A DNA stretch of 64,000 nucleotides from Sabellastarte sp. h YS-2021 (GCA_964017235.1 OZ024940.1:25239615-25303614), one strand, 5' to 3'; numbered from the stretch's first letter, positions 11,083-23,900 are shown. The notes: generated from the letters alone by a model not told the origin. Made by a program: numbers and translations.

Positions 11083-11349
11083 GGTTGGGAGACAAACTCA
11101 TGACAATGGTTCTGACGTTCTGGATTTAAAAACATCAAATGATCACTGGGATAAAAAAAGGTTTTCCTACAAAGCATATCTCACTGTGCTAGAAATACGG
11201 CTACACTAAAAATAGATTCCTCAGCCGAGTGGTGTTACTGCTGTTAATCCCTCAGCAGGAAGAGCCTGCAGATTTGCCAAAAAATACTATTGGATAAGCT
11301 AAGCAAGGAAGCTCACTGGACCTGAGCAAGTCTCTCCCTTATGTCTTTA

Positions 11350-11421
11350 ACTTTACACAGAGGGGACAGCCTGTGATTAGATGGCAAACTAAAAACTTAA
11401 ATCACTAGGCCGGTGAGGACC
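11350..11421 (-). mobile_element. SINE family B, partial
   Basis: The fragment shares GGACAGCCTGTGATTAGATG and a head-like AGGCCGGTGAGGACC with full SINE B copies (15102-15247). Confidence 0.5.
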
Positions 11422-11429
11422 TATAATTA

Positions 11430-12700
11430 ATAGTTGTCGGCAGATACTGTACAGAAAGGATGAATCAATGATTTATTGCAGGCTACAAGAAATCAATAGC
11501 CACTGACTTAAATATCTCATGCAAATACTGCATTATAGAGAGTAGGTGTCTTTGACAATGTGTACCTTTGCCAATAACATGTAGCTTCCAAAGCGAGCTA
11601 CATCAGGTAATAGCAAAAACAAAACACACAGGTATGACTCATCTACATGAAAGGATACAGTTATGTAATGCCACACACAGGTAAAAACGCACAGAAACAA
11701 TGGCAGTTTTGTGTGACAATAGGATATATTTGGACAGATAAATATCATGTGCAACATAAGGTATGGTTTCAATATTGATTTCTCTGCTAGAAAATGTCAA
11801 ATTTAACTGAAAAAGAGCTCAGTAAAATTTTTACTTTCAAAATTGGAGTAATCAAGTGTTGTGTCTATCGAGGTGAATTTTTCCATTTCAAATCTACCCT
11901 CTTGGGATGAAACTGTACGGAAAAGAATCTGCTAATATGTACAAACTTGCTTATGGTCAGTGACTCATTAGATTGGCAAAAATGCCCCACAAGGCTTAAA
12001 AGCTTATATGCTTCGAAACTGATTCAATAGGATCTCGACTACCATCTGAAACTCTCAGTTTTGAGCTCTCTTTAAGCTGAAACCAAGGTGGAAATTTATT
12101 TCTTTCAAAATCAGACCTTAAAACTAGGGAAGCAATAGCCGCTTTCACTAGAAACAATCTAAAATTTGTACATGCTGACAATACATGTTGGCGGTGAAAT
12201 ATCGCTTTGTATATTTGACCGGATTAATTGGACTGTTTCTCGGGTGCATATAAAGGTAGGTCACATGACTTCCGCGCCTTGTGATTGACAGGTCTTCACG
12301 GTTAGGTTATAAGCCCTGCCCCTTAAGAAATACAAGAGAACTTTCAGTGGAAACAACCTCGGAAATAGCAAGTTGGGAGAGCGGAAGTGAGATTCCATTA
12401 AATCAAATATTGGGATGATAAGTAGGTGAGGTGATATAAAGCTTTGACAGTATTACACCCCCAAAAGATCTGCCATTTTGAAAACCTTCTATTATACGGA
12501 CACAGTCTGAATCTTAAACACCAATGCTTCGGATAATAATAAGTTTTACTCTATCCTGTGAAACACTTTTGACCTTTGCTTTAAATATTAATCAATATTA
12601 ATAAGATTAATAATAATAAAGTATTTATAAAGCAAGGAATCAATGAGGCACCCAAATCCCCAAAAAAGGACAGTCCAATTATCAAAAAAGCCAGTATACA
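11430..12700. other. Intergenic, nothing recognised
   Basis: AT-rich sequence without convincing exons. Only short open frames occur, with no family resemblance and no splice context I trust. Confidence 0.5.
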
Positions 12701-12718
12701 TCTTGGCGTTCGATAGGA

Positions 12719-12740
12719 GGGGGGGGGGGGGGGGGGGGGG
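12719..12740. repeat. (G)22 homopolymer
   Basis: An uninterrupted run of 22 G. Comparable G/C runs are at 830-847, 29391-29414, 37707-37724, 44378-44400, 47674-47692 and 51956-51974, all outside exons. Confidence 0.9.
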
Positions 12741-13484
12741 AGAGAAGAGTGAAAATGGAGTAGTCTGAAGAACTTAAACTATAAACTAGTATGAAGCACT
12801 AAACCTTCAGCTGACGTCTAGACACGGTAACTGTTTATCCAGGATTCTGATGGCTTTGTGCAGTTCAGTCGGAGCAGCAACGGCATTAAATTGCCCAATA
12901 CCGTGCATTGATTGGGTCTGGTAGAGGGAACAAAAATGGCGGTCACCCCTTGTGAAGCCACTGGGCTTGATACGAGATGAAAAATGCAGAAGTTGAGTTC
13001 AGATTTGACCGCCTTGCCTGTGAGAAGATTGTATTCAAACAATATGTGGGAGCCAATGGGCGGCCAATAAACTAAGGATATTAAGGATATAATAATAATA
13101 AATATATTCTGACAATACAGCTAGGCTAAGACAGGTTGTTAGCTAGCTATTAGTCACTCAAAAGAAATAGCTAGTACATGGGAGCATAATTTATTGTCTT
13201 GACGCAAATAATTACTGTAACTAAGCACGGAGACATAAACATAGTCGCATCTGCTCATAACACGAGAGATTAAAAAAAAATGACTCAGAGCGATTGATTT
13301 TTGTGCCTTGTCTGACAAACACACATATTTGCCAGCAACATCTGTTCACCATATTATCAGTAGTGGGGACCCAGGGGATAGTTTGTATTCTGTAGAACCA
13401 TTGCACAATCAATTTAGATATAGGTAGAGACATTTTTTTGAAGTTCCAACCTCGTAAAAAATAGTATTTTTTAAGGTATGAGAG

Positions 13485-14540
13485 GAACTAGAGGAACCAA
13501 TTTCTGTGGATATTGGAAGTTCTAGTTATACAGAGTCTACTGTATGTAGTGGAAGTTAGTCATAACCAGAACAAAATCCTGTGGATATTGGAGGTTCTAG
13601 TTGTACAGAATCTACTGTATATAGTGGAAGTTAGCCATAACTAGAACAAAATCCTGTGGATATTGGAGGTTCTAGTTGTACAGAATCTACTATATATAGT
13701 GGAAGTTAGCCATAACTAGAACAAAATCCTGTGGATATTGGCGGTTCTAGTTGTACAGAATCTACTATATATAGTGGAAGTTAGCCATAACTAGAACAAA
13801 ATCCTGTGGATATTGGAGGTTCTAGTTGTACAGAATCTACTATATATAGTGGAAGTTAGCCATAACCAGAACAAAATCCTGTGGTTATTGGAGGATCTAG
13901 TTATACAGAGTCTACTGTATATAGTGGAAGATAGCCACAACTAGAACGAAATCCTGTGGATATTGGAGGATCTAGTTATACAGAGTCTACTGTATATAGT
14001 GGAAGATAGCCACAACTAGAACCAAACCCTGTGGATATTGGAGGATCTAGTTATACAGAGTCTACTGTATATAGTGGAAGATAGCCACAACTAGAACCAA
14101 ACCCTGTGGATATTGGAGGATCTAGTTATACAGAGTTTACTGTATATAGTGGAAGTTAGCCATAAACAGAACCACATCTTGAAGATATCATAGGTTCTAG
14201 TTGTACAGAGTCTTTTGTGTATAGTGGAACTTCGCCATTAGCAGTACAAAATCCTGTGGCTATTATTATAATAGGAGGATCTAGTTATACAGAGTCTACT
14301 GCATATGGTCGAAGTTAGCCCTTACCAGAAGCAAATCCTGTAGATTAATTGGAGGATCTAGTTAACAAAATACAGATTCTACTGTGTATAGTGAAAGATA
14401 GCCATCAAGAGAAGTTTAAAACTAAATCCTCTGAGTATCTATTGGAGGTTCTAGTAGTATGGAGTCTATGTAGCTGCCATTCATGAAAAATGGAACCATA
14501 TCCTGGAGATACAGGAAATTCTGGCGATACAGTCTTCTAT
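13485..14540 (+). repeat. Palindromic ~75-bp minisatellite, cluster 1
   Basis: About 13 units, period 75 bp in the best-preserved part (13,580-14,150), decaying to the right. Each unit carries GGTTCTAGTTAT or a close variant and the complementary ATAACTAGAAC about 45 bp later, so single units can fold back. Other clusters: 30940-31440, 45570-45760, 46760-47480 and 50735-51200. Confidence 0.9.
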
Positions 14541-15101
14541 TTATGTAGCTAATATTTGTTCCTCAGTCTACAAAACAGGGTATGTACTCATAAAGAGAAA
14601 AAGGTCATTGTTTTTCAATAATTAATGAGTCTAGACATTTAATCAGGCAAGTCGGATGTAAGGCTCCATCGAATAGAAGAGATATTCAATTTATGTAGCA
14701 AGTAATTAATTAAGCAAGACACAGAAGGCCTGACAGATGAAAGCACTGAAAAAAAATTATTAAAGTGTTTAATATAATAATTTGACCAAACAAATATCCA
14801 TAATCCTTCTTGTATTAAGTAGAATTTTGATGGATTATTATGTCGACAAAAGCTTAGCCTCTCGTTCAAATATGATCATATTAAAGTTGCAAGCATTTGG
14901 CAAATACCACAGAGTGTGTAATATTTGAAAAACCACTACATTTTCAAGGTGATAAATGGATGTACAAGACACCATCTATTTAACTTGCACTTCCAGGAAA
15001 AAAAATATACATAAATAAATCCACAAGTTAACAAATGGGCAGAACACTTGGCCTGCAATGTCCATGGTTCGTGTCTAACTACTGGGTTTCAAAGTTAAAA
15101 G

Positions 15102-15247
15102 TTGGGTTTTTTATATCCCGTTCAACAGCCAGGGTCATATTGGGACAGGCCCTTAGTATTGCCACTTGTGGGAGTCGAACCCACACACAGAGGTGACAGC
15201 CTGTGATTAGATGCCAAACTTGCTAACCTGCTAGGCCACTAAGGACC
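15102..15247 (-). mobile_element. SINE family B (tRNA-derived)
   Basis: On the minus strand: GTCCTTAGTGGCCTAGCAGG (A-box side), then GGGTTCGACTCCCACAAGTG (a perfect GGTTCGANTCC B box), and a body ending CAGCCAGGGTCATATTGGGA in complement. Other copies: 30990-31150, 33688-33800, 42349-42486 and 54899-55055. Confidence 0.8.
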
Positions 15248-15300
15248 CAGCTAATGGGTTTCAAGGCTGATGTCTAACAGTAGAGCCTATAATCTACTAT

Positions 15301-15400
15301 CTGCCACTGTGGCCTAGTGGGTAACACACTCACCTAGGGACACAGAGGATGTGGGTTCAAACCCAGATACAGGCAGATACTGATTTTACAGGAAGAGGTT
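15301..15400 (+). mobile_element. SINE family C, head only
   Basis: CTGCCACTGTGGCCTAGTGG head and GGGTTCAAACCCAGATACAG B-box region. The body is replaced by LINE sequence directly downstream, a junction that suggests an insertion or template switch. Confidence 0.6.
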
Positions 15401-15401
15401 T

Positions 15402-16200
15402 CCTGTACGCCACTACAACCTTGGAGTGGTGTTCGACTCCAATTTTTCATTCTCAGACCATGTGTCACAGGTCATAAAGTCCACCGGAGTTCATGGGAGA
15501 GACCTCTATAGAATCCGTCCCCTCTTAGACCTTAACACATCAGTTCTTCTAGCAAATGCTTTGGTGAGCAGCAGACTGGACTTCAATTCCTTATTCTTAT
15601 CACTTACAGATTTTGAGTTAAGAAGATTGCAGTTAGTCCAAAACTCACTCTGTAGGGTTGTCACCCGGCCCTCCAAATACTGTCACATTACCCCTCAATT
15701 AAAAAAACTGCTTTGGCTCCCTATCAAATACAGGAGACAATTTAAAATTGGTCTCATCACATACAAAACTCTCAACCAGGGTGAACCAGTTTACCTTAGA
15801 GAATTAATTCATCCCTACACTTCTTCCAGGAACACAAGGCAAAGTACCCCCAAACTCAAATTCCTTCACACTCCCACTTTCGACCGCAAGGTTCATAAAT
15901 CAGTCAAACATTTCTCCAATTCTTTCAGTCACTATGCCCCAGTTCTCTGGAACTCCTTCCCCTTCCAAATAAGAAATAGCCCCTCTGTCACATCTTTCAG
16001 GAAACACCTCAAAACCCACCTCTTTAATTCTAGTTTTCCAACTTAGTTTCCTTTCCTCTTGGTCACACCCACAATTCTGGATTACTGACCTTGAACGCCC
16101 CTTGACTTTCCTTATGATAATGATTTTGTTAAGTCAGCGCACTGAGTTCCCCTTTGTGGGGAAGATATTGCGCCTGCAAAGCAGTAGATTAGATTTAGAT
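15402..16200 (+). pseudogene. 5'-truncated LINE: C-terminal part of a reverse transcriptase (CR1/L2/jockey-like)
   Basis: An open frame to 16046 gives about 210 aa starting NLGVVFDSNFSFSDHV, then SSRLDFNSLF and LRRLQLVQNSLCRVVT, then a KLLWLPIKYRRQFKIGLITYK block. These are the thumb and C-terminal signatures of CR1/L2/jockey-type LINE reverse transcriptases. The catalytic palm is absent, so it is a dead fragment. The 3' UTR reaches a GCAAAGCAGTAGATTAGATT tail at about 16200, which matches the solo tail at 10233-10315. SINE C sequence follows directly. Confidence 0.8.
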
Positions 16201-16430
16201 AGTGGCTCGGATGACCACTTAAAATCATGGTGGTTATCTGTCATTGGGTCCTATCCCCAGTGGCAGGTTAAAGAACCTCAAGGACGTTGATAAATGGTTA
16301 TCCTTGAGCCCCTGTCTTTCAGCTAGAGGAATGTATGTATGACTCGGATGGGTTATATTAATAGTGCTTTAAGTCCAGTAGCACATGGAGATATTGCACT
16401 GAGTATGAATACAAATACAGTACAATATGA
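16195..16430 (+). mobile_element. SINE family C, headless copy
   Basis: Body GGTCCTATCCCCAGTGGCAG, then AAAGAACCTCAAGGACG, ending in GAGTATGAATACAAATACAG. It is fused directly to the LINE tail. Confidence 0.65.
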
Positions 16431-16439
16431 AACCCAGGT

Positions 16440-17730
16440 CACACTGTCCAGCGGCTTTTATGAGCTACATACAAAGGGAAAAATACTTAAACTTCTGTGG
16501 TCTTGCTTGTGGTTCAACGCATGTCATGTTTTGGTGGCATCCATAAGGTTTAATAAATGGGGATTCAAATTTGGGTTGGACCCATTTGGCAAGTTAATAG
16601 CATTTTTCATTATGTGTCGGTTTTTTTTTTTCAAAATGTTTGAAAATAATTGTTAAATGGTCTCATCCTTGAGACTCTGTACTTTACATTGTTGGAGCGT
16701 CAGTCACTACAGAGCTTGGACTGTACTTTTGCAGTTCTGATCAAATAAGTGCTTGGAGTCCTGTATTAAACATATCTTCTGCTGGCTATAAATATATAAA
16801 ACCCTGGACTAATTTTACGGATTTTAAGGCAATTAATGAGTTGAGAAGTTTGGCCAAGACTACTCTCTTCTGAGTCAGCATTTTTGAAAATGATTGGAGT
16901 CCAATGAAAGTTTAGATTACCCAGTGGTGAAAAATAATGAATTGTCCAAACGAAATTCACAGTTTCAGTTCCAAGTAGCAATCACTTCCTGGCAATATTA
17001 CCCTCACAGCGATATGCATTGAGCTATCAGGTAACACTTTCTGTATTATTCACTGGCGGTGATTTGTTTAAACTAATGAGGTGTGATAACCCATTTCACT
17101 TCTGTTTTAAATTAGATATCCTGAAATCCACAGGTTTTTGTTTCAATTTTTTACACAAAGACTTCCTGTATTGTCCCTGAACTTTTAAAAAAATATTTCC
17201 ACACTTTGTTTTCTGTTCCTAAACCATAATCTTTCTTTCTCAACAAGTTGTTGTTATCAAAGGAGAGAGAAATCACTCTGTTTAAGTTTACCTGAAATTT
17301 CATTTTCGTGGGTGTTTGGCCCCCATGTAGTTACAGGTTTCAGAAAAATTTATGAAAAAAACCCCATTTTACTGCCCACTGCAAGATGTATTTGACCTAA
17401 CTATACAGAAATAAATATTGGCTAATAATTTTTTTTCCCTGAGGCCCTTCAGCATGGATAATTAATTGTACAAATGCCGATTTTTTTTGTGTATACATTT
17501 GTATTTTAATAAAGATATAAGCTTCAATTTTCCTACAAATATTGTCATATACATAATTTAAAAAGTCTTACGGTAGAGCTTCTGCTCACTTTTGATGGAT
17601 TAAAATTGGTGCAGAAAGTATTTTTGTGAAATTAACGAATCCAAAGTTTCAAATATTAAACTAAGAGTTAAAAAGTTTTCACTTTTTGGCTGGTGTCCCT
17701 TACTAATATAGATGTATGTGTTTCCTAATG
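16440..17730. other. Intergenic, nothing recognised
   Basis: AT-rich and without convincing coding signal or a repeat I can name. Confidence 0.5.
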
Positions 17731-17734
17731 CCAA

Positions 17735-17800
17735 TTGGACTTTTCACAGCACTTAACCTCCCCTTCGCTAAGGGGACACCAAGGTGCAACAGCACCAGAA
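17735..17800 (-). mobile_element. LINE family H 3' end, short fragment
   Basis: It matches the ACTTTTATAGTGCTTAATCTC ... AAGGCGCAACAGAACC block seen at 29595-29665, 30277-30340, 53043-53105, 56357-56440 and 60673-60760. That block is the 3' end of a LINE whose coding part is visible at 30674-30917. Confidence 0.55.
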
Positions 17801-18215
17801 ACTGTCAGCCAATTTCAGTATCAACAGACAGCCAATTTCAGTATCAACAGACAGAGGAAAATTAAGGCCAAGTGCCACAGAAAATGCCAAATGGAAACTA
17901 GAGAGCCAACAAAACTCATTGCTGAAAGTCGAAAAAAAAACACCCATCTTGTTTTTCAAAATGAGGCCAAAAATATTCCCATGCAGGCAAAATGTTATGG
18001 TTATGAATATATCCTGCAAATTTGAGAAGTCTACCTGTAATAGCCTGGCTTCTAGACGGGTAACCAGAAAGTCTCTACACACTGCGGCAGCGGCGTTACA
18101 CAGACTCATGTGTAATCCATAGTATCCACTGGATGCTATCCGGTGGATACAATCAAGACAAAGAAGGTGGGTTAAATATAATGCCTTGGTTTACCTCAGG
18201 CACTATAAGAAATAC

Positions 18216-18441
18216 TGGGGGCCATGGTGGCAGAGTGGTAACACTCGTCTCCCACCTCTGAGATCGGAGTTCAAACCCGACCTCAAGTGGGAAAGCTGGT
18301 AGTTGCTCGTCGTTGGTCGGCAGTTTACAGTACAGAACCTTGACCAACTGTATGTACTGGTTCCCTCTGCCCACAAAACTACCTGTCGTGATATGACCTA
18401 TACAATGTGTTGAAAGCGACGTTAAAGCCCAAATAAATAAA
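18216..18441 (+). mobile_element. SINE family A (tRNA-derived) with 12-bp target duplication
   Basis: Head GGCCATGGTGGCAGAGTGG (A-box-like), then GGAGTTCAAACCCGAC (B-box-like), a conserved body and an AAATAAATAAAT tail. It is flanked by TATAAGAAATAC at 18204-18215 and 18442-18453, an exact 12-bp target site duplication. Confidence 0.9.
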
Positions 18442-18459
18442 TATAAGAAATACCGAAAG

Positions 18460-19110
18460 AAGAAAGATAAATTGGAGCCAAATATATGGAAAAACCAGTC
18501 TAAAGAAACTTGTAAACAAGTGTGGCTGTTTTAGCCTCTTCATTTTCAGATTTCGGAGTGTATATATTTGTCCTCGTTGAGCAAAAAAATTTTTTAAAAT
18601 ATACAGAAATTTTCTGATTCTGTCTTCAACAGAAAAAGTATTGGAGAATTCAATGGAATTTACAAGATCTTCCATGAGGAGCATTCAACATTTCAAATTC
18701 CAAAAAAATCCTTCCTGAACAAGAAGAAACCTATCTGAACCAACCCTTGTAAATATAGCACCTGTCTAGTCCACTTTAATTACATCACTGAAATCTCAAC
18801 CATGTGTGTTTTCAAGTGCATCTGGATTACATGTACACATCCAATCTGAATTGCATTAATTTAGACCTCAGTTCCTCTGGCACGGCCTTAAGTAATAAGC
18901 CATAACCCATTTTGAACTCTGGGACGTGTTGAGACCGATTGCCCCAAAAAGAAACAGCAGAAATGAAAGTCAAAAGTTAAACTCACTTTTTCACTAAAAA
19001 TTGAAAAGTAAGTTGTACGACTGAAAAAATACCTCTCTAATCGCCTGCTAACGACCGTGACAGTTCATGAAAATAACTTGCATCACTAAATCCCACTGAT
19101 ATTAGTTACT
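18460..19110. other. Intergenic, nothing recognised
   Basis: No exon or named repeat seen. Confidence 0.45.
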
Positions 19111-19124
19111 GACAGATGTAAAAT

Positions 19125-19450
19125 GTATTGTATATTTATACTCGGCACAATATCTACTTCGTACTGCAGGACTCAAAGCACTGTTTGACCTGACTGCACA
19201 AGTACAGAACAAGCTTTCAAGTATTACCGACACTCCACCTATCTAAAAGACAGAGACAAAAGGATGACCATTTATCAATGTCTCTGAGGTTCTTTAGCCT
19301 GCCACTTAGGACAGGACCCAAAGCCTGGTAGAGGACTGCCATTTTAAGAAGTGGTCGTCTGAGCCACTACGTATCTGCCTGTACCTGGGTCCAAACCCAC
19401 ACCCTCTGTGTTTCTGAGAGAGTGTGTTACCTACTTGGCCACAGTGACAT
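19125..19450 (-). mobile_element. SINE family C
   Basis: On the minus strand it shows the head TCACTGTGGCCAAGTAGG, a GGGTTTGGACCCAGG B-box-like motif, the AAAGAACCTCAGAGAC body and a tail with AATACAATAC. Confidence 0.7.
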
Positions 19451-19459
19451 GATAAATCT

Positions 19460-20720
19460 TCTCCTAGGACTAGATATTCCACCCTGTAGAGGAAGATTGG
19501 TCAGACCATGACAAAAATGCACAAGGCAGATCGGATGACCATAAACATACAGACTGTAGCACTGAAAAGACAGGTCATGAGGTAGTTACGACTGTTAAGA
19601 TTGTATACGAGAAGTCAGGAGGGAAATGTTTGATCGTAGAGGGTTTACAAACATGTTTTCTCTTTTGACAAAAAAAAAACAACAGTACTAAGTAGTTCCT
19701 GTGGTTTGGCCTTTGAAGAATATATATATATATATTTTTTTTTTTTCTGTCTAATAGAACTACTGAAAAATGGGATGAGGCTCCATGATAACTGCAAATA
19801 ATAAATGCTCCCTACTTTTGGGGCTCATACGAAGGGTCGTATGACAAACAAGATTACAAGCACGTGCAAGTGCAATTTTGTGCAAGAAAATCTACTGTAT
19901 CCACTGTCTATATACCCAGGGGAAATGGACCGGAAAAGATATTCATTGATTGATCCAGACAGATCTATGCACTTACATTGAAAAACGTGTGATTAGCATT
20001 CTTCCAAACATGTACGCAAGTAAAGTATTGAGTATTTGCCACAGTAGATATTGCCCACAGAAGATAGATTATGCTACATTTTTTTCCCTTTAACTTCTGG
20101 GATTTGTAAATTAAGTTGCGGATAAAATTATTTAATGTATCTAGTTTTTCAGGACAGCATTGGGGGAAGGGCTGATATCGAAAGATACACAGCCCTCCTA
20201 TGTTAGGAATTTTAACATTTTTATTATTATATACCAACCTTTCGGTGTTACATATATATATATATATTTCCCGAGTCATTAATTATTTGTAATAAATCTA
20301 CTTAATATTGTGTTCTGACCTACCATTATTTACACACAGCCATAAAGTAAATAGTATATGTTTATACATTCGTACCCACCTCTGCTTGGTTATGACTCTT
20401 TATCAGGAAGTAAAGCATAGATTAAATATTGTCATTAGCTCTTTTGCTGAAGCAAATCTACATTATTTTACTGATTACTATAGGTGTGTTTGTAACCATA
20501 TATATATATCTATATTTAAACAGGGTTCTGCAGTCGACTAATGGAATAAATCATATGAGCAATCTTTGCTGTAGGCAAATGTGATGGCTATTTAGTCTAA
20601 TTAACTAATTTTAAATTAGCAAATGTGTCACCTGAGTCCAACAGATATTAATAGAACCACGATGGAAAATAGGCAACTGGAAAATTAAATGACACATATA
20701 TAATGATATTATTAGACAGA
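19460..20720. other. Intergenic upstream of the lectin-receptor gene, nothing recognised
   Basis: AT-rich, with short TA runs near 19721 and 20251. No convincing promoter element could be chosen. Confidence 0.4.
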
Positions 20721-20729
20721 AATATGCGG

Positions 20730-20823
20730 ACACATGGATACTGAGGATATCTGTTCTGTTGATGGAACAACATTTGACACATGAATATTGAGGATATCTG
20801 TTCTGTTGATGGAACAACATTTG
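20730..20823 (+). repeat. 47-bp tandem duplication just upstream of the receptor start codon
   Basis: Two units, 20730-20776 and 20777-20823, each ending CTGTTGATGGAACAACATTTG and differing at about two bases. They end 36 bp before the ATG and would lie in the 5' UTR or core promoter. Confidence 0.9.
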
Positions 20824-20859
20824 CCGGGGATTAGTTAAAACAAGGAAAAAATATTTATA

Positions 20860-20950
20860 ATGAAAGACAGCAGTGATACTATGAAGAGAAGGACTTTCAC
20901 TTGTGATATCTGCCTTTGTGGATTATTTTGTCTTCCGATATATACTTTAG
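20860..20950 (+). CDS. Receptor exon 1: signal peptide
   Basis: ATG at 20860, with a second in-frame ATG at codon 8. It encodes a basic stretch (MKRR) and then a hydrophobic Cys-rich segment (ICLCGLFCLPIYTL). Donor GTAAGT at 20951. Starting at Met8 would give a more typical signal peptide. Confidence 0.8.
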
Positions 20951-23900
20951 GTAAGTAAAAATCTTTTTTTTTTTTCAAAGTTAAGGTTACCCCGACCATT
21001 GTTGCTCAGTTGCAAAGAGTGACTAAATTAAATGATAAATGTTGTCACAAGCCAGTTTTTAATGGCTACATTTGACCTTGTAAAAGCTGTCAGCAGGAGG
21101 TTATGGTTTGGGGTGTGTTAGTTTGTCTGTTTGTCAGTTGGTTTGTCCGTGTTTGCGATTCATCCAAATGTGTTTGCAATTCATCCAAAAGCACTTAACA
21201 GATGTTCCTGGTAAATTTTATGTGGGTGAGGGCGTGGCCAAGTTGGTAGCTGTAGTGATTAAACTTTGGGAAAGATCCGGATCTCACTGTGGATACAAAC
21301 AAGAACCTGAATTTTCAAAGGTCCCATTTTCGATGTAGTTTCAAAGTCTCAGGCTAAGTTGGCCAAAATCCAAAAGTAATGAATGGAGCTTTATGAATTT
21401 TTTTTTCACGGGAGCAGGACCCGGCCAAAGAGATATAGATTTATTTTATGGTTTTACGTCGCGTTCAACAGCCAGTGTCATATTGCGACGGGTAGTTTGT
21501 GGATGGAGAGATATCAAGATATTTCACTGTAAGCCACTGGACATCGGCAAAGTAACTACCAACTTTCCAACATGAAGTGCCCGGCAGGAGATTCGAACCG
21601 GTAACCTCAGAGGTTGAAGGTGAGTGCTCTAACCGCTACACTACCGAGCCCCCTACCTGGCCAAAGAGAGAAGTGACTATAATTTCTAGAGCCAGATCAC
21701 ATTCTGAACAGACAACTTTCCAGATTTTTGGAAATTTGCCCTGGACCCTCAGGTGGAGGTTTGCACTATACAAGTGCTTTCTAATTACACATAAAACACC
21801 CAGAGATGAGGATTTCTTTGTTCTAATTGAGCCTGGGGAGGGAGTACTAGAATCCTATTTTAAGTAAATATTAAAAGCCCTCAGAGAGGGCACACCACCG
21901 CCATGGCACGCAATAATATGTAAATAGGAAAATCCAATATATATTTTTTTTTTGTATCCGGACAGTGATCCAGATCACTCTCAAAATTTAATGGGATCTA
22001 AGTTGGACCAGGACCCATCTTCTTCATGAAGTTCCATAATCCCACTAATAATCAAACAGACACACAAACAAACGGTCGTGAAAATAATATCTCCTTGCCG
22101 AAGGTAAAAATCAGAAGGGCGCTTTATGTCGGTTATGGAGAATTCAGTTGTTAGTGGATACACATGTCAGTTTCCAATATGACATTTTGAACATTTAGAT
22201 TGACCCACAATAGAACAAAATTAAAACACATTTTTTTAAGGAAGTTACTAAGTTTCAGTTCCAACTTAACAACGAAATCCAGTTAGGTCTCACAGCAATT
22301 TGCATTAAGCTATCGAATGACACTTTCTGCATTATTCGTCGTGGGGATTTTATTCAAACTAAGAAGGTATGATGTTACTTCTGTGTTCAATGTTAGCAGG
22401 GGGAAATTACGCTGTCGACCATTAAATTTACTTCTGCGTGAGATAATCTCAGGATAGCTACAGAAAATGCATTTTGCAAAATAATCCGTTACACGCCAGT
22501 ACAATAGAATCTGCTAAATAAAAATGGAACCAAAATAACATAGTGACTTTATACTCTGTTTGTACTGGCAGTGGGCTATGAAAACTGACAAAATTGCAAA
22601 TTTAATAAGTAAATTAAATTTTTATAAGTTAATACCCTATCCAATGGACAATTGCTTTACCGGTCGGCGCGACCGGTCCCGCCAAACGCCAGAAAAAGAC
22701 GTCCTGTATATGCTACCGGCAGGACCGGTCACAGAGTGTGCATTCGCCAGGTGGCGCATCGTACTTCATTTCCTGTTTACCTCTTGACGTCATAGCATCT
22801 TTTTCGTGTCTAATCCTAGTAAGACCCCTAGTAAGCTGATAGCGGGGCCGGTTGGGTGGGCCTTGCCTGTCCATTGGATAGGGTATTAACTTATAAAAAT
22901 TTAATTTACTTATTAAATTTGCAATTTTATTGCGTTAATACATCCTATCCAATGGACAATTGCTGAATAACTACCGCTTGGCAGGCGGGTAAGCAGCTAG
23001 GGACTTATGTGAACTCATAACAACAATTTTAAAACAGGCCCATTCGACCCAGGGTCAGAGAACCCTGAAAGGTCAGGGTCGGTCACTAACTCACCGGTTA
23101 ACCGGGAGCCTACCGACGTTGCCCCCCCCCCCTTTTTCCTTTCCTTTCAGAGTGGCTGAGTTGGAAAGATAGGGAGAGATAGGGGCTGAGTTCAGTCCCA
23201 GAAGAAATAAACTTCCCCAAAGGAAGCAAGTCACAGTTTTTTTTTTTTTTTTTTTTTTTTTTTTGGAACATATATGTACATCCAACATATTTACATTATG
23301 TACATATCTAGCATATCTACAATATGTACATATTTACATATATACAACATCTCCTCACTTCTGGGCCTGGTGGTGCACCTGCTGGGCAGCCACTACAGGT
23401 CCCAGGTGGAAAAGCTCTGAATCAGCCCAGGCAACATCCTTCAAATAAAACTGGGTGAAGGTGTTGTGAGATTTCCAGTGGCAGGCTGATAAGATCTGAT
23501 CTAAGGAGATCCCTGATTGGAAAGCCTTAGAAGCAGCAAAGGCCCTAACATCATGGGCTTTAACCTGATGTAAGGTGAGGGCCTCCTGGTCAGAGAGCTC
23601 ATAGCACAGAACCACAGTCTGTTTGATCCATGAGGAGATGGTGGCAGGCGAGATGTCTTTATCAAAACCCTTCTTGAAGGAGACAAAGACTAACTCCTTA
23701 TTCTGCCTGAGATCTGCAGTCCTGTCCAAGTAGTAACGCAGGGCTCTAACTGGACATAGGGACCTGTCACCCTTGAGTGACCTATCCAGAGATGGTGCCA
23801 GGGCTGGGATGACCACTGGTGCCACACTATCTGGACCTTCCTTAGCCAGCTGGTTCTTGGATAGGAAGCTGGGTGAGGGGTACAAAGACACCTTAGACCA

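Larger units (their letters stand above)
5341..11275. repeat. Tandem segmental duplication, copy 2
   Basis: Direct repeat of 1-4385, expanded to about 5.9 kb. The excess is mainly later insertions in intron 2: a 5S-derived SINE, repeat F, a pogo-like MITE and SINE C, plus SINE D and a LINE tail further on. Flanking landmarks such as CAGCTGAAAGTTTGG and CCAAACACCAGCAAACCAAC match copy 1. Confidence 0.85.

Noticed and set aside
13485..14540. Possible CRISPR-like array
   Set aside because: Units are full-length tandem copies without unique spacers, the genome is eukaryotic, and the same unit occurs elsewhere in both orientations.
17735..18122. Overlapping frames of about 100 codons on both strands
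   Set aside because: They coincide with a LINE H tail and repeated GCCAATTTCAGTATCAACAG units; no domain is seen.
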